Positions 51,924 through 59,944 of a stretch of DNA of 63,734 nt are shown piece by piece. Under the pieces are notes generated by a model. It saw only the letters and a list, made by a program, of their open reading frames with translations, ran no database searches and had not been told where the DNA came from. Source of the stretch: Acidobacteriota bacterium (GTDB lineage Bacteria; Actinomycetota; Acidimicrobiia; Acidimicrobiales; Palsa-688); the NCBI GenBank assembly GCA_028876385.1, contig JAGWSF010000095.1, positions 1 through 63,734 of the forward strand, read 5' to 3'. Numbering within the stretch: position 1 is the first letter of the stretch; each line of letters begins with the position of its first letter. Position numbers and translations under genes: made by a program.

Positions 51924-53452
51924 GAGCCGGTCGCGCAGCGGGAACCGCTCGGAGGCGGCCGGAGCTGCAGAAGGTAGGTGTCTACGTAGCTGCGGATGCA
52001 TGAACTGTAGGGGTACGCGGTGTGACCGTCACCAACGCGGGTGAGCAGCACCCCGTTCTGCAGCTCGGCGGCCAGAGCCTGGGCGTCGGCGTAGGGAGTG
52101 GCCGGGTCACCGGTCGTACCCACCACGACGATGGGCGGGGACCCGGCGGCCCGGATGGGCCCCACCTTCCCGGTGGCCGGTACCGGCCACCCGTCGCAAC
52201 CCAGCTCGGAGTACAGCACGGGCACCCCGAACACCGGTGCGGCGGCGGCGAAGGAGGCCACGTCGGCCTGCACCTCGGCCCGGGACGGAGCCGGCGCATC
52301 GAGGCAGGTGACCGCCGTGAAGGCCTCCAGCTCGTTGCTGAACGTCCCGTCGGGCTGAAGCCCGTCGTAGGTGTCGGACAGCTCCAGGGCCCGGGTCCCG
52401 TCACCCCGGGAGGCGTCGGCGAGCATCTGGTAGAGGTCGGGCCACCCCGACGTCGAATACAGCGTGTAGGCGGTGGCGTAGAGCAGAGCTGACGGTCCGG
52501 CCCGGCGGGCGTGGCCCCTGGCGGGGAGGGGGTGGGCCCGCACCTGGCTCATCAGGCTCTCGTAGGCCAGAAGCGGATCGCCGGCCGGCTTCCATGGGCA
52601 GGCCGGGGCCGCCACGCACGCTTTCAGCGCGTCGGCGAGGTCCGCTTCGAAGGAGACAGCCTGCTCGCGGGCCGACTCCAACGGCGCCACCGCGGGGTCC
52701 AACGCCCCGTCTAGGACCATGGCCCGGATGTGGCTGGGGAACAGGCCGGCGTAGGTGGCCCCCAGGAAGGTCCCGTAGGAGAACCCGAGATAGTTGATGC
52801 GGGACTGGCCCACCGCCACGCGGATGTAGTCCATGTCGATGGCCGCGTCGACGGTGCTCACGTAGGGCAACTCGGCGCCACTACGGGTTTCGCAGCCCTG
52901 GGCGAACTGCTGGTTGATCCGGTCGAGCCCGGCCATACCGGCGGCGGTGGTGGGCGCCGGGTCGTAGGCGAAGTAGGCCTTCAGCTCGGCGGTGCCAAGG
53001 CAGGTGATGGGTGAGCTGCGGGCTACGCCGGGCGGGTCGAAGCCGATCACGTCGAAGTGGGAGAGCACATCCTTGGGGATGATGGCCACCGCGTCCGGAA
53101 GGAAGTCCACCCCTGACGCGCCCGGGCCGCCCGGGTCGACCAGCAGCGCCCCGTCGGAGGCCCCGGTGGCCCGGTGGCGGTCGAGGGCCAACCCGATGGT
53201 TCCGCCCAGCCCCGGGTGTTGAGGGTCGCGCGGCACCTGCAGGGTGGCGCAGTCGTAGCCTGACGGGCCCGCCGAGCCGGTGCACGGGGACCACCGCAGG
53301 GCGGGGGTCACCACCGCGCCGCTCCCCCCGGCGGGTCCCGCCGCCGAGGTGGTGGTCGTCGCGCCCCGAGGCGCCGGCGAGGAGGTACAGGACGCGACCA
53401 GCACCACCGAGGCGACCACCGCCGCGGCGCCTCCGACCCGTCTCCACACCAT
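51920..53452 (-). CDS. lipoprotein alpha/beta hydrolase, TAP-like peptidase
   Basis: 510 residues from ATG 53452. A lipobox (VVLVASCTSS, Cys about 22) marks it as a surface lipoprotein. The alpha/beta-hydrolase core shows ALLVDPGGPGASGVDFL (oxyanion region), nucleophile Ser in YLGFSYGTFLGATYAG, acid Asp in GTTGDPATPYA and His in GDGHTAYPYS. This matches the actinobacterial SlpD/tripeptidyl aminopeptidase family with the C-terminal TAP-like domain. It overlaps glcD by 4 bp, which puts an extracytoplasmic peptidase at the head of an oxidase operon. A TAGGCT 10 bases before the ATG may be its -10. Confidence 0.9.
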   Translation of the reverse strand: MVWRRVGGAAAVVASVVLVASCTSSPAPRGATTTTSAAGPAGGSGAVVTPALRWSPCTGSAGPSGYDCATLQVPRDPQHPGLGGTIGLALDRHRATGASDGALLVDPGGPGASGVDFLPDAVAIIPKDVLSHFDVIGFDPPGVARSSPITCLGTAELKAYFAYDPAPTTAAGMAGLDRINQQFAQGCETRSGAELPYVSTVDAAIDMDYIRVAVGQSRINYLGFSYGTFLGATYAGLFPSHIRAMVLDGALDPAVAPLESAREQAVSFEADLADALKACVAAPACPWKPAGDPLLAYESLMSQVRAHPLPARGHARRAGPSALLYATAYTLYSTSGWPDLYQMLADASRGDGTRALELSDTYDGLQPDGTFSNELEAFTAVTCLDAPAPSRAEVQADVASFAAAAPVFGVPVLYSELGCDGWPVPATGKVGPIRAAGSPPIVVVGTTGDPATPYADAQALAAELQNGVLLTRVGDGHTAYPYSSCIRSYVDTYLLQLRPPPSGSRCATGS

Positions 53453-53486
53453 GGCGGCGGCGAGCCTACCGCCGGGGTGGTTCCGG

Positions 53487-53492
53487 TACCGT
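53487..53492 (+). promoter_or_regulatory. -10-like element, possible leaderless M20 gene
   Basis: TACCGT ends 6 bases before the ATG at 53499, with no Shine-Dalgarno between. Confidence 0.35.
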
Positions 53493-53498
53493 TCGGGG

Positions 53499-54881
53499 AT
53501 GCCCCAACCGGTCCTGGCTGACTACGCCCACGCCGAGCGATCCCGGATCGTCGAAACGCTCTTCGACTGGCTGCGGATCCCCTCCATCTCGGCCGAACCC
53601 GAACGCCGCGGCGACGTGGCGGCCTCGGCCGAGTTCTGCGCCGGCCTGCTCGAGCAGGCCGGGATGCAGCGCGTCGCGGTGCTCGACACCGGGGGCCTGC
53701 CGGCGGTCTACGGCGAGCACTGCCAGGCCGGACCCACCGCTCCCACCGTGGTGGTCTACGGGCACCACGACGTCCAGCCGGTGGACCCGCTCGACCTGTG
53801 GACCCATCCCCCTTTCGAGCCGGTGGTGGTCGACGGCGAGTGCCGGGCCCGGGGGGCCATCGACGACAAGGGCCAGACGCTCTATCAGATCGAGGCGGCG
53901 CGGGGCCTGCTCCGAGAGACCGGCCGTCTGCCGGTGAACCTGAAATTCCTGATCGAAGGTGAGGAGGAGGTCGGCAGCCCCCACTTCGAGGCTCTGCTGC
54001 ACCGCGAGGCCGACCGCCTGGCCTGCGACGTGGTGGTGGTCTCCGACACCGGGATGATCAGCCCCGAGGTGCCTTCCACGACCGTCGGGATGCGGGGGCT
54101 GGTCGCTTTCGACGTAGCCCTGCGCAGCGCCCGCACCGACCTGCACAGCGGAATGTGGGGGGGCACCGTGCCCAACCCGGCCCGGTTGGCGGCCCGGCTG
54201 GTGGCCTCGCTCCATGACCCCTCCGGGCGGGTGACCCTTCCCGGCTTCTACGACCGGGTGCGCCCCCTCAGCCCCGTCGAGAAGGCCTCTCTCGCCGCCC
54301 AGCCCTTCGACGAGGCCGGCTTTCGCGCCTCGGCCGGCGGGGTCGCCTACCTCGAGGGGGAGGAGGGCTACACCCCCCTCGAGCGCATCGGGGTCCGACC
54401 GACCGCCGAAGTGGTCGGCCTGCACAGCGGTTACTCCGGCCCGGGGATCAAGACCATCGTCCCGGCCACGGCCGGCTTCAAACTGGCCTTCCGCCTGGTG
54501 CCCGACCAACGACCCGAGGAGGTCGAGCCGGCGTTGCGCCGCTGGCTGGCCGAACGGGTGCCCGACGGCGTCGAGGTGGTGGTCACCCCCGAAGGGGCCG
54601 TGGCCCCCGCCCTCACGCCGGTCGACCACCCCGCCGTCGGCGCCCTCAGCCGGGCCATCGAGAAGGTGTGGGGCCGGCCCCCGCTCTACACCCGGGAGGG
54701 GGGCAGCGGACCGGAGGAGGCCCTGGGGCGGGTGCTGGCCGCCCCGGTACTCTTCCTCGGCGTGGGTCTGCCTGACGACCGTATCCACGCCCCCAACGAG
54801 CGTATGGTCATGGACCAGTTCTGGAAGGGGCTCCTCGCCGCCGGCGAGCTGCTCATCGAGCTCGGCGGCCGATCGAGGTGA
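53499..54881 (+). CDS. M20-family dipeptidase/metallopeptidase
   Basis: 460 residues from ATG 53499; no signal peptide. Di-zinc site residues are seen in VVYGHHDVQPVDPLDLW, ARGAIDDKGQTLYQIEAA, FLIEGEEEVGSP and VVVVSDTGMIS; the dimerisation lid domain lies at about 190-330. This is the M20A/C peptidase type that hydrolyses dipeptides or N-acyl amino acids in the cytoplasm. It is divergent from the lipoprotein peptidase gene with a 46-bp gap, so extracellular peptide release and intracellular dipeptide hydrolysis may be coregulated. Confidence 0.93.
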   Translation: MPQPVLADYAHAERSRIVETLFDWLRIPSISAEPERRGDVAASAEFCAGLLEQAGMQRVAVLDTGGLPAVYGEHCQAGPTAPTVVVYGHHDVQPVDPLDLWTHPPFEPVVVDGECRARGAIDDKGQTLYQIEAARGLLRETGRLPVNLKFLIEGEEEVGSPHFEALLHREADRLACDVVVVSDTGMISPEVPSTTVGMRGLVAFDVALRSARTDLHSGMWGGTVPNPARLAARLVASLHDPSGRVTLPGFYDRVRPLSPVEKASLAAQPFDEAGFRASAGGVAYLEGEEGYTPLERIGVRPTAEVVGLHSGYSGPGIKTIVPATAGFKLAFRLVPDQRPEEVEPALRRWLAERVPDGVEVVVTPEGAVAPALTPVDHPAVGALSRAIEKVWGRPPLYTREGGSGPEEALGRVLAAPVLFLGVGLPDDRIHAPNERMVMDQFWKGLLAAGELLIELGGRSR

Positions 54882-55633
54882 GCCCCAAGGTCTCCCCGGC
54901 GGCCCCCGCCGAGACCCATGAGTGGGTCAGCTTCGACGACCCCGACGAGCTGCGCACCTGGGTGTTCGACGTGACGTTCCTGCTGTCGGGTTGGGAGTGC
55001 ATCTTCGGCCGCGGATGCCAGGGCGTGCTGACCGGCCCCGCCCCCGAACTGGTCCAGGGCTGCTGTTCCTACGGCGCCCACTTCACAGACACCGCCGACG
55101 TGAACCGGGTCAAGACGGCGGCGGCCTCGCTCAACGCCGAGCAGTGGCAGTTCCGCAAGGAGGGCCGGCGGCGCGGCGTCGTGGCCAAGCAGGCCGACGG
55201 GACCCGCGTCACCCGGCTGGTGGATGACGCCTGCATATTCCTGAACCGCCCGGGCTTCGCCGCCGGCCCGGGCTGCGCTCTCCATCTGGCCGCCGTCGAC
55301 GCCGGCCGGGAGCCCTCGGAACTGAAGCCCGACGTGTGCTGGCAGCTCCCCCTGCGACGGGAGGACACCACCGACGACAGCACGGGGCGGGTGACCTCGA
55401 CGGTCACCCAATGGGACCGGCGCCACTGGGGAGCCGGCGGCGAGGAGTTTCACTGGTGGTGCACCGAGGCGCCCGAGGCGTTCGCCTCCCGGCATCCGGT
55501 GTACGAGACCATGGCCGCCGAGCTGCGGGCCATGGTCGGCGCGGTCGTCTACGAGCGCCTGGCCCGCTACCTCGACGGACGGCGCCGGCCCAGCGTTGCG
55601 CTCGCCCATCCGGCGGTGCGCCGCCGGTCCTGA
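54878..55633 (+). CDS. cysteine-rich conserved protein, possible metal/Fe-S binder
   Basis: 251 residues from GTG 54878 (4-bp overlap with the peptidase). About nine cysteines occur in GWECIFGRGCQGV, VQGCCSYGAHF, DDACIFLNR, GPGCALHL, PDVCWQLPL and WWCTEAPE. The grouping (C-x5-C, CC, then single Cys near aromatic residues) resembles YkgJ/DUF3109-type zinc or iron-sulfur proteins. I do not know the function. Translational coupling suggests work beside the M20 peptidase. Confidence 0.65.
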   Translation: MSPKVSPAAPAETHEWVSFDDPDELRTWVFDVTFLLSGWECIFGRGCQGVLTGPAPELVQGCCSYGAHFTDTADVNRVKTAAASLNAEQWQFRKEGRRRGVVAKQADGTRVTRLVDDACIFLNRPGFAAGPGCALHLAAVDAGREPSELKPDVCWQLPLRREDTTDDSTGRVTSTVTQWDRRHWGAGGEEFHWWCTEAPEAFASRHPVYETMAAELRAMVGAVVYERLARYLDGRRRPSVALAHPAVRRRS

Positions 55634-55648
55634 CCGCGGCGGGTCGGA

Positions 55649-55858
55649 TCAGGCCGGGTGAGCCTGGGCCGCCTCCGACTCCGGTTCGGGCTCGGGGTCG
55701 TACTCGTCCTCCTCGAGGTCTTCCATGGCCCGGCACCAGCTGGCGTGATCAGCCCCGGGCTCGGCGCCGCACTCGGCGCAGGGCTCGACGTGGTCGTCCG
55801 ACTCGAGCCGCTTGAGCGCACGCGCTTCTTCGAAGCGCCGATGCCGTCCCTTTTTCAC
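55649..55858 (-). CDS. small acidic protein with CxxC pair
   Basis: 69 residues from GTG 55858, chosen because GGGAG lies 7 bases upstream; an ATG at 55912 lacks such a site. A basic N-terminus (KKGRHRRFEEARALKRLE) is followed by PCAECGAEPGADHASWCRAM (CxxC plus a later Cys) and an acidic tail (EDLEEDEYDPEPEPESEA). It could bind zinc. Function unknown. It converges with the Cys-rich gene and is divergent from the 73-residue gene. Confidence 0.65.
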   Translation of the reverse strand: MKKGRHRRFEEARALKRLESDDHVEPCAECGAEPGADHASWCRAMEDLEEDEYDPEPEPESEAAQAHPA

Positions 55859-55947
55859 CCTGGAGCTCCCGTTGTCTGCAAGAAAAGCCACGAGTCGTGA
55901 CCGGCGAATCATTGTATCGCCGGGACGTGCGATGCGACGAGCAACGG

Positions 55948-55953
55948 TAGGGT
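55948..55953 (+). promoter_or_regulatory. -10-like element, possible leaderless small gene
   Basis: TAGGGT ends 8 bases before the ATG at 55962. Confidence 0.35.
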
Positions 55954-55961
55954 GAGGCCCC

Positions 55962-56183
55962 ATGCCGGAGGAACTGGACGTCGAAGCCATGATCGCCCGC
56001 TTCCAGGCCCGAGCCAAGGCGGTGCGGCAGCGGGGCATCCCCCCGTTGGAAGGTCCGGAGCGCAAACGCTTCGTCGATCAGGCGCGCATCGATTTCCTCG
56101 ACTACGCCATCATCGGGGACGCCACGGGGCGGGTCGAGGACGGGGTCCTGACCTTGACGGTGGATCTGCGGCCCCGGGAGTGA
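55962..56183 (+). CDS. small conserved protein, unknown
   Basis: 73 residues from ATG 55962. Two helices (EELDVEAMIARFQARAKAVR and EGPERKRFVDQARIDFLDYA) are followed by a strand pair (GRVEDGVLTLTVDLRP). The compact, charged composition and the start context support a real gene. I recognise no family with a known function. It is convergent with the rnd gene. Confidence 0.7.
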   Translation: MPEELDVEAMIARFQARAKAVRQRGIPPLEGPERKRFVDQARIDFLDYAIIGDATGRVEDGVLTLTVDLRPRE

Positions 56184-56216
56184 CCGTGGTCGGCCCCCCG
56201 CCCGGCCGGTAGGGCC

Positions 56217-57407
56217 TCAGCCGGCGAAGGGCTGGCCGGATCGCTGCTCGAGGACCAAGCCGCCGGACCCGTCGAAGCTGAGGGCGGCGCGGCCTTCCAC
56301 CAGCCCCCGGATGGGCGCCGCCACCAGCTCGTGACGCCAGCCCTCCGACAGGCGCGAGCTCGACCCCGGACGGAGGAACGAGGCCACATCGGAGCGGGTG
56401 GCGAGCAGCGAGGCGTCTATGTGCTCGTCGCGAGCCAGCTGGGCTATCCACGCCATCACCAGGGCCACCGGGGCCCGTAGTTCCTTGGGGACGTCATCGG
56501 CTGGTGGGGGCACCAGCTCCGACACGGGGAGAGTCCGTCCCCGCTCGACCGCTTCGAGCAGCTCGACCTCGGCCGCCGGCTTGAGACGGCGCCCCTCCAT
56601 GCCCCGGATCCGCGACAGCGCGGCGGCCGTGGCGGGGGGCCGGTGGGCGATGGCCTGAAGGGCCAGGTCGGGCAGGACGGCCCGCACCGGCTGGTCCAGT
56701 GTCTGGGCCCGCCTCTCCCGCCAGGCGGCCACCTCCTGGGCCACGCCGCGGGCGCTCCCCTTGAGCGAGCGGGCGTCGCGCAGCTTCCACCAGGCCTTGC
56801 GGGGGTCGGGGGCGCCGTGAGGCCGGCGGCGCAGCGACTCGCACTCCTCCTCGGCCCACTGCCGGCGGCCCCGCCCGTCGAGCTCGTCGATGATCAGGTC
56901 GGCGAGATCCAGCAGGCGGTCCACGTCGGCGGCGGCGTAGGCCACCTGCGACTCGGTCAGGGGGCGTACCCTCCAGTCGGTGAGCCGGTCCCCTTTGGCC
57001 AGCTCCCGACCGAGATAGGACTGCGTCAACGAGCCAAGACCGGGCGAGGAGTGACCGGCGAAGCCCGCCGCCACCTGGGTGTCGAACAGCCGGCCGGGTA
57101 CCTGCCCGCAGACCCGCTCCAGGATTTCCAGGTCCTGCTCGGCGGCGTGGGCGACCATCGTCGCCTCCCCGGCCAGGACCGAGCAGAGACCGGTCACGTC
57201 CACCGCCAGCGGATCGACCAGCGCCACCTCGGTCGACCCCTCGGCGGACCTCCAGCTGATCTGCAGCAGAGCCAGGGCCGGCCAGTAGGTGCGCTCCCGG
57301 TGGAACTCGGTGTCGAGGGCGTAGCGGTCGGCCTGGCCCAGACGGTCGATCAGCTCGTCGAAGTCGCGCTGGTCGTCGATCAGCGCGGCTGGAACCTCAT
57401 CGTCCAC
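56217..57407 (-). CDS. rnd: ribonuclease D
   Basis: 396 residues from GTG 57407. DEDD exonuclease residues are visible: YALDTEFHRERTYWPALALL (Asp, Glu), MVAHAAEQDLEILERVCG (Asp) and VAYAAADVDRLLDLADLI (Asp with the Tyr). An HRDC domain follows at about 220-300 (RAVLPDLALQAIAHRPPATA). It trims 3' ends of tRNA precursors and other structured RNAs. It starts 3 bp after the flavin reductase stop. Confidence 0.95.
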   Translation of the reverse strand: MDDEVPAALIDDQRDFDELIDRLGQADRYALDTEFHRERTYWPALALLQISWRSAEGSTEVALVDPLAVDVTGLCSVLAGEATMVAHAAEQDLEILERVCGQVPGRLFDTQVAAGFAGHSSPGLGSLTQSYLGRELAKGDRLTDWRVRPLTESQVAYAAADVDRLLDLADLIIDELDGRGRRQWAEEECESLRRRPHGAPDPRKAWWKLRDARSLKGSARGVAQEVAAWRERRAQTLDQPVRAVLPDLALQAIAHRPPATAAALSRIRGMEGRRLKPAAEVELLEAVERGRTLPVSELVPPPADDVPKELRAPVALVMAWIAQLARDEHIDASLLATRSDVASFLRPGSSSRLSEGWRHELVAAPIRGLVEGRAALSFDGSGGLVLEQRSGQPFAG

Positions 57408-57410
57408 CCG

Positions 57411-57947
57411 TCAACCCCCGTAGCTCATGCGGGTGTCCTCCATGCGGAGAATCTCACCCGGTTCGTCGGCCTCGCCGCAGTCGACCACCTCGCCGAAGAA
57501 CACGGTGTGGCTGTCCCACACCGTCCGTTCGATCACCCGGCAATCCAGCCAGCCGGCCGCCTGGTCGAGGATGGGCGCCCCGGTGACCGCGGCGTGCACG
57601 GCGTGGCCGGCGAGGCTGTCGGGATCCCCGCCGTCTTCGAGAGGCTTCACGAACTTGCGCACCACCGCCCGGTCGTCGCGGCTCAGGATGCTCAAGCTGA
57701 ACACCCCGCCCCGCTCCACCAGATCGCGGGTGACGGCCCCCGACTCGACCGAGACGGCCACCACCTTGGGGCGGGTCGCCACCTGCGTCGCCCAGTTCAG
57801 GGTCATCAGGTTGCGGCGGCCGTCGGCGCAGCTGCCCAGCACGTACAGCCCGGTCGGCAGGCTCCACAGCACCCGGCGCCGGCGCCGGTCGTACTCGTCG
57901 GGTTCCGCTCCGGCGGGGAACGGCCCGACCTTCTCGAGTTCGGCCAT
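57411..57947 (-). CDS. flavin reductase-like (FMN-binding split barrel) protein
   Basis: 178 residues from ATG 57947; upstream in-frame sequence to 58046 would overlap the next gene and looks non-coding. RRRVLWSLPTGLYVLGSC, NLMTLNWATQVATRPKVVAV and GGVFSLSILSRDDRAVVRKF are hallmarks of the DIM6/NTAB flavin reductase family; HTVFFGEVVDC is the late conserved strand. It likely binds FMN and reduces it with NAD(P)H or serves as a flavoprotein oxidoreductase. The substrate or partner is not evident from neighbours. Confidence 0.88.
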   Translation of the reverse strand: MAELEKVGPFPAGAEPDEYDRRRRRVLWSLPTGLYVLGSCADGRRNLMTLNWATQVATRPKVVAVSVESGAVTRDLVERGGVFSLSILSRDDRAVVRKFVKPLEDGGDPDSLAGHAVHAAVTGAPILDQAAGWLDCRVIERTVWDSHTVFFGEVVDCGEADEPGEILRMEDTRMSYGG

Positions 57948-57994
57948 CGCAGCGGAGGCTACCGCCGTTGCGGCCCCCCGCGGCCGGGAGTTGC

Positions 57995-58999
57995 TCAGCG
58001 GACGATCCTGAAGCGCAGGCCCGGCCAGTCCGAGGCCCGGCCCCAACCGGTGCGCCCGTCGAACAGCGCGGCCGCATAGTCGACGCCGTCGAGGGGAACC
58101 GTGGCCTCCACGGTGGTCCCGTCGAGCGACCAGGTGGCCTCCGCGCCGACCGTGAAGCGGAGCTCGGAGTCGTCGCCGACGACCGTGAAGCTGGCCCCCT
58201 CCCCCACCAGCTCACGACGCAGAGCCGGCCCGAGTGCGGCGGCGGCCCCGGCGCCCATCTGCACGTCCACCCGGCCCCTACGCCGGGCCCGGAACCGCAA
58301 AGTGGCGATGCGCAACTCGTGCAGGTCGCTACCCTCGGCAGCCGCCCGTCGGGCGACCTCGGCGGCGATGGCGGAGTCGGCGGTCAGGGGGGGCCGGTCG
58401 AGGCGGGTGACCAGCAGCTCCCCTTCCGTGCGGGACACGATGTCCAGCACCCCCTCCACGTTCCACGCCCGACACAGTTCCAGTTCGTCGGCGGTGAGAC
58501 CCACCACCTGGAGGAACTGGAGTGGCCCGTGGGGTGCGTCCAGGCTGCCCAGCACCGGGTCGGCGACGACCACCCCGGCGGTGATTGCCGTGGAGCTGCC
58601 GCTTCGAATAGGTCCCCGCAGGTCCAGCAGGTGACCCTCGGCGAAGGGGTGGCCGCTGGAGCCGACGTAGGCGGCCAGGCCGGCGAGGAAGTCGACCGCC
58701 CAGAGAGGCGGCTCGTCACCGGGCTCGGAGGCCACCCGCAGGGTCAGCTCGAAGCCCCAGCCCGGGGCCTTCCCCGCCCCGGAGCGGCCGGGGCCGGGCT
58801 CGCTCAGCCCGTAGGTGACCAAGTGCCAGTGACCGCCGTCGGCGACCCGGTGCACCCCCACCGCCTCCAGCGCCCCGGGACCGCGCCCCGAACGCGGCGG
58901 GCGGGGCGCGTACCAGCCGGCGGCCGGCCCGTCGTGGCTCTCGACGTGGGCCCGTACCGCGGTGGCCCCACGGGACCGGGGCGGCGGGGTGGTGCTCAA
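57995..58999 (-). CDS. suppressor-of-fused (SUFU) domain protein
   Basis: 334 residues from TTG 58999 (4-bp overlap with the DUF3151 stop). The SUFU-type domain spans about 15-190: HWHLVTYGLSEP, GWGFELTLRVASEP, PPLWAVDFLAGLAAYVGSS, and GPLQFLQVVGLTADELELCR followed by AWNVEGVLDIVSR. The C-terminal 140 residues are a separate alpha/beta region. Bacterial SUFU proteins occur as immunity proteins of toxin systems and as solitary proteins; no toxin gene is adjacent, so this is a solitary type of unknown role. Confidence 0.85.
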   Translation of the reverse strand: MSTTPPPRSRGATAVRAHVESHDGPAAGWYAPRPPRSGRGPGALEAVGVHRVADGGHWHLVTYGLSEPGPGRSGAGKAPGWGFELTLRVASEPGDEPPLWAVDFLAGLAAYVGSSGHPFAEGHLLDLRGPIRSGSSTAITAGVVVADPVLGSLDAPHGPLQFLQVVGLTADELELCRAWNVEGVLDIVSRTEGELLVTRLDRPPLTADSAIAAEVARRAAAEGSDLHELRIATLRFRARRRGRVDVQMGAGAAAALGPALRRELVGEGASFTVVGDDSELRFTVGAEATWSLDGTTVEATVPLDGVDYAAALFDGRTGWGRASDWPGLRFRIVR

Positions 59000-59445
59000 G
59001 GGGCGGGAGGTCCGTCCGCCGTCCAGGCCGGGTCGAGCTGGCGCAGGAAGGTGGCGCAGCGCTCCGCCTCCGGCTCCTCGCCGATGGCGGCCGCGGCGGC
59101 ACGCAACTGGTCGAGGGCCCGCAGGAAACCCCGGTTGGTCTCGTGACGCCAGCGGACATAGCCCGAACCTCGCCAGCCGGCGGCCCGCAGGGCGTCGAGG
59201 CCGCGGTGGTAGCCGACCCGGGCGTAGGCGTAGGCCTCGATCGGGTCGCGGGCCGCCCCGGCCAGTCGGGCCCAGCCGTCGAGGAGGGTGGGCCGGTCGG
59301 CCACGACCCGGGCCAGGGCGGCCCGGCGGGCGTCACCTTCGAGGGTGAGGGCGTGCTCGATGGCGGCCACGGCATCGGGCGGAGCCGGCGGCAGCACCGT
59401 CTCGGGGAGCCCGGTGGTCAGGGGTACGGACGAGTCGTTCGTCAT
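58996..59445 (-). CDS. DUF3151 family protein
   Basis: 149 residues from ATG 59445. GYHRGLDALRAAGWRGSGYV and RHETNRGFLRALDQLRAAAA are the conserved core of the actinobacterial DUF3151 family; the rest is helical (AAIEHALTLEGDARRAALAR). Members appear widely in actinobacteria and have no assigned function; the repeat-like helices suggest a TPR-like fold. It is divergent from the HIT gene and coupled to the SUFU gene. Confidence 0.88.
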   Translation of the reverse strand: MTNDSSVPLTTGLPETVLPPAPPDAVAAIEHALTLEGDARRAALARVVADRPTLLDGWARLAGAARDPIEAYAYARVGYHRGLDALRAAGWRGSGYVRWRHETNRGFLRALDQLRAAAAAIGEEPEAERCATFLRQLDPAWTADGPPAP

Positions 59446-59474
59446 GCCAGCATCGTCGCGCGACGCTGACCGTC

Positions 59475-59909
59475 GTGGAGCACCACCCATCCTGCGCCTT
59501 CGAACCGATCATCTCGGGGTCGGCCGCCGCTCACGTGATCCTCGACGAGGCGGATGTGCTGGCCTTCTTGGACCATCGACCGCTGTTCCCCGGCCACACC
59601 CTGGTCGTGCCCCGGGTCCACTACCCGACCGTGGCCGACCTGCCCGACGGCCAGGCGGCCCGGCTGTGGGAGGTCGCGACCCGGGTGGCTTCGGCCCAGA
59701 GGCGGGCCGTGGGCTCGGCCGGCACCTTCTTCGGACTCAACGACGTGGTCAGCCAGAGCGTGCCCCACGTCCACCTCCACGTCGTACCGAGGAGGCCCAA
59801 GGACGGGCTCAGGGGCTTCTTCTGGCCCCGCCGGCGCTACCGCGACGAGGCCGAGGCGGCAGCGGTGGCCGAAGCCCTGCGCCGGGAGCTGGGCCCCCGG
59901 CGACCTTGA
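59475..59909 (+). CDS. HIT-family nucleotide hydrolase/transferase
   Basis: 144 residues from GTG 59475. The histidine triad is SVPHVHLHVVPR near residue 98, with FEPIISGSAAAHVILDEADV and HTLVVPRVHYPTVADL upstream, the usual HIT order. It likely hydrolyses AMP-linked compounds (HINT or Fhit type). It ends 36 bp from the convergent tyrS stop; a short G/C hairpin at 59931-59944 lies between and might terminate transcription. Confidence 0.92.
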   Translation: MEHHPSCAFEPIISGSAAAHVILDEADVLAFLDHRPLFPGHTLVVPRVHYPTVADLPDGQAARLWEVATRVASAQRRAVGSAGTFFGLNDVVSQSVPHVHLHVVPRRPKDGLRGFFWPRRRYRDEAEAAAVAEALRRELGPRRP

Positions 59910-59944
59910 CCACCGAAGGCCAGGCGGGGTCGGGGGGCGCCCCG

